Below, piece after piece: positions 25,590-29,248 of a stretch of DNA of 29,248 nucleotides; the first letter of the stretch is position 1, and each line of letters opens with the position of its first letter. A program made the translations under genes and the position numbers. The stretch is from an uncultured Collinsella sp. (lineage in GTDB: Bacteria; Actinomycetota; Coriobacteriia; Coriobacteriales; Coriobacteriaceae). The stretch spans positions 1 to 29,248 of the forward strand of contig CABQHZ010000010.1 in assembly GCA_902464175.1 (NCBI GenBank), read 5' to 3'. Below the pieces are notes generated by a model that saw only the letters and a list, made by a program, of their open reading frames with translations, was not told the DNA's origin and made no database searches.

Positions 25590-25724
25590 TTTTAATTTAA
25601 TACCAGTGGATATTTACCTGTTAACAGTTTTGTATCAAAGCGGTCATATTTCAATGATTCCTGTATATGTTTAAACAACCTAACTTTACCCGGAATGGCC
25701 CAGAAGGAGGCATCGTCTCCGTCG
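25590..25724. other. AT-rich gene-free stretch upstream of the pilus operon
   Basis: I see no gene. The sequence is clearly more AT-rich than its surroundings and contains the palindrome CTGTTAACAG near 25619. It may be an upstream control region for the pilus promoter or the edge of transferred DNA. Confidence 0.4.
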
Positions 25725-25755
25725 TGGTGCAAACTAACCTAACCCCCTTGCACCA
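25725..25755. repeat. REP-like palindrome, inverted relative of 18075-18104
   Basis: GGTGCAA (25726-25732) pairs with TTGCACC (25748-25754). Read on the minus strand it matches the plus-strand element at 18075-18104 at 27 of 30 positions. The two copies flank the pilus operon in opposite orientation. Confidence 0.75.
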
Positions 25756-25789
25756 AAAAGGGCGCCGACCATCGCGGTCGACGCCCTTT
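25755..25789 (-). terminator. Terminator of typA
   Basis: On the minus strand AAGGGCGTCGACC and GGTCGGCGCCCTT form a 13-bp stem (one T-G pair) with loop GCGAT, followed by TTTTT. It ends right at the REP-like palindrome. Confidence 0.92.
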
Positions 25790-25816
25790 CTTATTGGCGG
25801 TTATAAGCCCCAGCGC

Positions 25817-27655
<1,839 letters not shown>

Positions 27656-27772
27656 GTAGTTCCCCTATCTTCTATCCATATACAAACGGCACGCGTATGC
27701 GGCCCGCCCAGCGACACAACGCTCAGCGGGAATATTGAGCCTTTTACCGAAAACTCGTTTATTTTAGCGATT

Positions 27773-28222
27773 TTAGATGAGAGGGGTTTCCTCACCTGCA
27801 GGTTCAGGGTCGCTCCACATAAAACCATCGCCGGCACCCATGCCCTCATACAGCACGTATGCCGAAAAACCGCTCTCGAGCGTGGTTTCGAAGAAGCTCA
27901 CGAGCAGGGCGTCGTGATAGCCGCCGTCAATTTCGACACAACCGGTGTAGCCGATGGCATAGCGGGCGATGCGGCCCAGGCCCTCGTCCTTAAGACCCAT
28001 CTTGTGCTCGGAGATAAAGTTGGTGGCCGCCTCGAGGCACGCCTCTTCGCCATCCTCATCGAGCGCCGCCAGATAACGGTTGGAAGCAGCGTCCTCGATC
28101 GCCACAACTACACCCGGATTCTCGCCAGCGGCAAGATCGTCCAAGAACGCACCAATCAGGTCACACACCATGGCGTCGAGCTCGGCGGAGACGTTACCGG
28201 CGTCCTGCATATCCTGTGCCAT
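27773..28222 (-). CDS. Conserved-looking hypothetical protein, acidic
   Basis: No family is recognised. The 149-aa soluble protein is acidic, with no signal peptide or membrane segment. It has an alpha-beta look: a helix at about 15-32 (AMVCDLIGAFLDDLAAG), strand GVVVAIEDA, helix EEACLEAATNFISEHK, then several strands (GYTGCVEIDGGYHDALLVSFFE, SGFSAYVLYEG). The start has GAAGG upstream. It lies 30 bases after the small membrane protein gene and probably shares its transcript with that gene and the bifunctional-nuclease gene. Confidence 0.8.
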   Translation of the reverse strand: MAQDMQDAGNVSAELDAMVCDLIGAFLDDLAAGENPGVVVAIEDAASNRYLAALDEDGEEACLEAATNFISEHKMGLKDEGLGRIARYAIGYTGCVEIDGGYHDALLVSFFETTLESGFSAYVLYEGMGAGDGFMWSDPEPAGEETPLI

Positions 28223-28252
28223 CTTTAGACCTTCCCATCGAGTCTGGCGTCG

Positions 28253-28609
28253 TTACAGTTCTTGTGCCTCGGCAGCGATCTTGGCGGCAGCGTCGCGGGC
28301 GCGCATCATATCCATCGCGCGCTTGTCGAGTACTTTGATCTGGTTGGTCAGCATTACTGCATCGACCACACCCCAGATTACCAAGCCTGTTGAAATCGAA
28401 AACCCAAGCGCACCAACTGTACCACGAAGGCGCGAGCAGATTGCCGCGACAAGGGCGGAGACGACAACCATCTTGATAAACGAGCAGCGGCGCTCGCGAA
28501 GCGTGCGGGCCTGCGTCACATAGGCAATGCGTGCCGCCTCAGAAGCCTCCGAGCGCATCTGGGCCTCGCGCGCAATGGCCGCCGCCTCAGCCGACATACC
28601 GCCGGCCAT
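28253..28609 (-). CDS. Small two-helix membrane protein, distantly TM2-like
   Basis: The protein has about 118 aa and two membrane segments (about 46-65 and 68-88). The second, GLVIWGVVDAVML, resembles the end of TM2 domains, but the first half is not convincing. It is flanked by Ala/Arg/Glu-rich helices (AAAIAREAQMRSEASEAARI and RARDAAAKIAAEAQEL) that could form coiled coils. I chose the ATG giving MAGGMSAEA because GGAG lies 9 bases before it. An ATG at 28642 directly abuts the stop of the upstream gene (TAAATG) and is possible through coupling, adding 11 residues. The function is unknown. Confidence 0.7.
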   Translation of the reverse strand: MAGGMSAEAAAIAREAQMRSEASEAARIAYVTQARTLRERRCSFIKMVVVSALVAAICSRLRGTVGALGFSISTGLVIWGVVDAVMLTNQIKVLDKRAMDMMRARDAAAKIAAEAQEL

Positions 28610-28642
28610 CAGCGAACACTCCGCAACTCTGCCGCCCCGCAT

Positions 28643-29143
28643 TTAGAAGTCATCGGGGGAGAGCGTATGGACGAACTCGTCGAACTTCTCGAACTCCTGC
28701 TCGTCGTCGACTTCCTCGGCGTGGGTAGAAACAGTGCCCAGGCGATTCATGATGTCGTCCTCCACAAACATGGGGGCATTGCTGCGCACGGCAAGGGCAA
28801 TGGCATCACTGGGACGAGCGTCGATCTTGCGCTCCTCGCCATCGGCCAGTACGACGATCGTCGCGTAGAACACCGGCGGCTCGGCGCGAACGATCTCGAT
28901 GCGCTCGAGCTTGGCGCCCAGGGCGTCAACGGTATCGAGCAGCAGGTCATGGGTAATCGGGCGCTCGGCGCGGCCGCTATCGATGCCGCGGCTGATGGCA
29001 GCAGCTTCAAACGAACCAGTCTGAATGGAAAGGGAACGCAGCGGCGCGGGCGAGTCCGATTTGCTGCTGCGCTCACGAAGTACGATAAGCGATGGCACGG
29101 GACCGGCGGCCATGACGATGGTCTCTATGTCGACACGAACCAT
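28643..29143 (-). CDS. Bifunctional nuclease family protein (DUF151)
   Basis: The 166-aa protein of the BFN/DUF151 family has the conserved blocks ERPITHDLLLDTVDALGAKLER and DARPSDAIALAVRSNAPMFV. An acidic C-terminal tail (EEVDDEQEFEKFDEF) follows. Plant and bacterial relatives have been described with DNase and RNase activity, but the bacterial role is unclear. The ATG giving MVRVDIETIV has GGAGGTG 4 bases upstream; an in-frame ATG 30 bases earlier precedes this site. It is the first gene of a three-gene run. Confidence 0.92.
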   Translation of the reverse strand: MVRVDIETIVMAAGPVPSLIVLRERSSKSDSPAPLRSLSIQTGSFEAAAISRGIDSGRAERPITHDLLLDTVDALGAKLERIEIVRAEPPVFYATIVVLADGEERKIDARPSDAIALAVRSNAPMFVEDDIMNRLGTVSTHAEEVDDEQEFEKFDEFVHTLSPDDF

Positions 29144-29199
29144 GGAACACCTCCGGTACGTAGCGGTTAACACGCGGCAGCCCGCCGCATTGAATAGCT

Positions 29200-29229
29200 A
29201 TACTACCCAAACTTTCGCACAGCACACAA
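29200..29229 (-). promoter_or_regulatory. Candidate promoter of the DUF151 gene
   Basis: On the minus strand TTGTGT (29224-29229) and TAGTAT (29200-29205) are separated by 18 bases, giving a leader of about 50 bases that includes a GC-rich hairpin (GCGGCGGGCTGCCGC). Confidence 0.45.
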
Positions 29230-29248
29230 AATCAAAGTAGTTAATTTG

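Overview
The window looks like chromosome from a Coriobacteriia actinomycete, most likely a Collinsella-type gut bacterium. This is inferred from the high G+C, from protein family flavour (actinobacterial DnaB, SSB and S18, LPxTG FimA/SpaA-type pilins, a bactofilin-like surface protein, a bifunctional-nuclease-family gene) and from gene order. I could not run a database comparison. Almost every gene is on the minus strand. The exceptions are a plus-strand block at about 14.3-18.0 kb.

Left part (1-13.9 kb, minus strand) is housekeeping. It holds the pyrimidine/arginine pair carA-carB (carB runs off the left edge), behind a leader hairpin that looks like a PyrR-binding RNA element. Next come a half-size ABC exporter with a small single-pass membrane protein, then a Nudix hydrolase, purD (TTG start), purA and dnaB. 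The classic rpsF-ssb-rpsR-rplI operon follows, closed by a strong terminator, with a good promoter and a leader hairpin in front of rpsF.

Middle part (14.2-18.2 kb, plus strand) starts with two tRNA-Ser genes (GGA, CGA), each followed by a terminator. After them lie an inverted fragment of the tRNA-Ser 3' end and a 66-bp palindromic element. Then comes a lone gene with a PD-(D/E)XK/DUF559 (Vsr-like) nuclease core, followed by a second, almost identical 66-bp palindrome. A TRIC/UPF0126 channel gene and a bactofilin-like surface membrane protein complete the block.

Right part (18.2-25.4 kb, minus strand) is a three-gene sortase-dependent pilus operon: a 1244-aa probable tip adhesin, a 548-aa pilin and a 570-aa pilin. 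It has three different cell-wall sorting signals (LPEAG, MPSTG, LPLTG) and no sortase gene in the window. A 10-bp homopolymeric C tract sits between the second and third pilin genes, a candidate phase-variation site. Related 30-bp palindromes in inverted orientation bracket the operon just beyond its two ends, and base composition inside it is mosaic.

The right end (25.8-29.2 kb, minus strand) carries a bifunctional-nuclease/DUF151 gene, a small two-helix membrane protein, an unrecognised 149-aa gene and typA/bipA with a strong terminator. The most interesting observations are the C tract in the sortase-less pilus operon, the nuclease gene between twin palindromes next to a tRNA fragment, and the PyrR-type leader of carAB.
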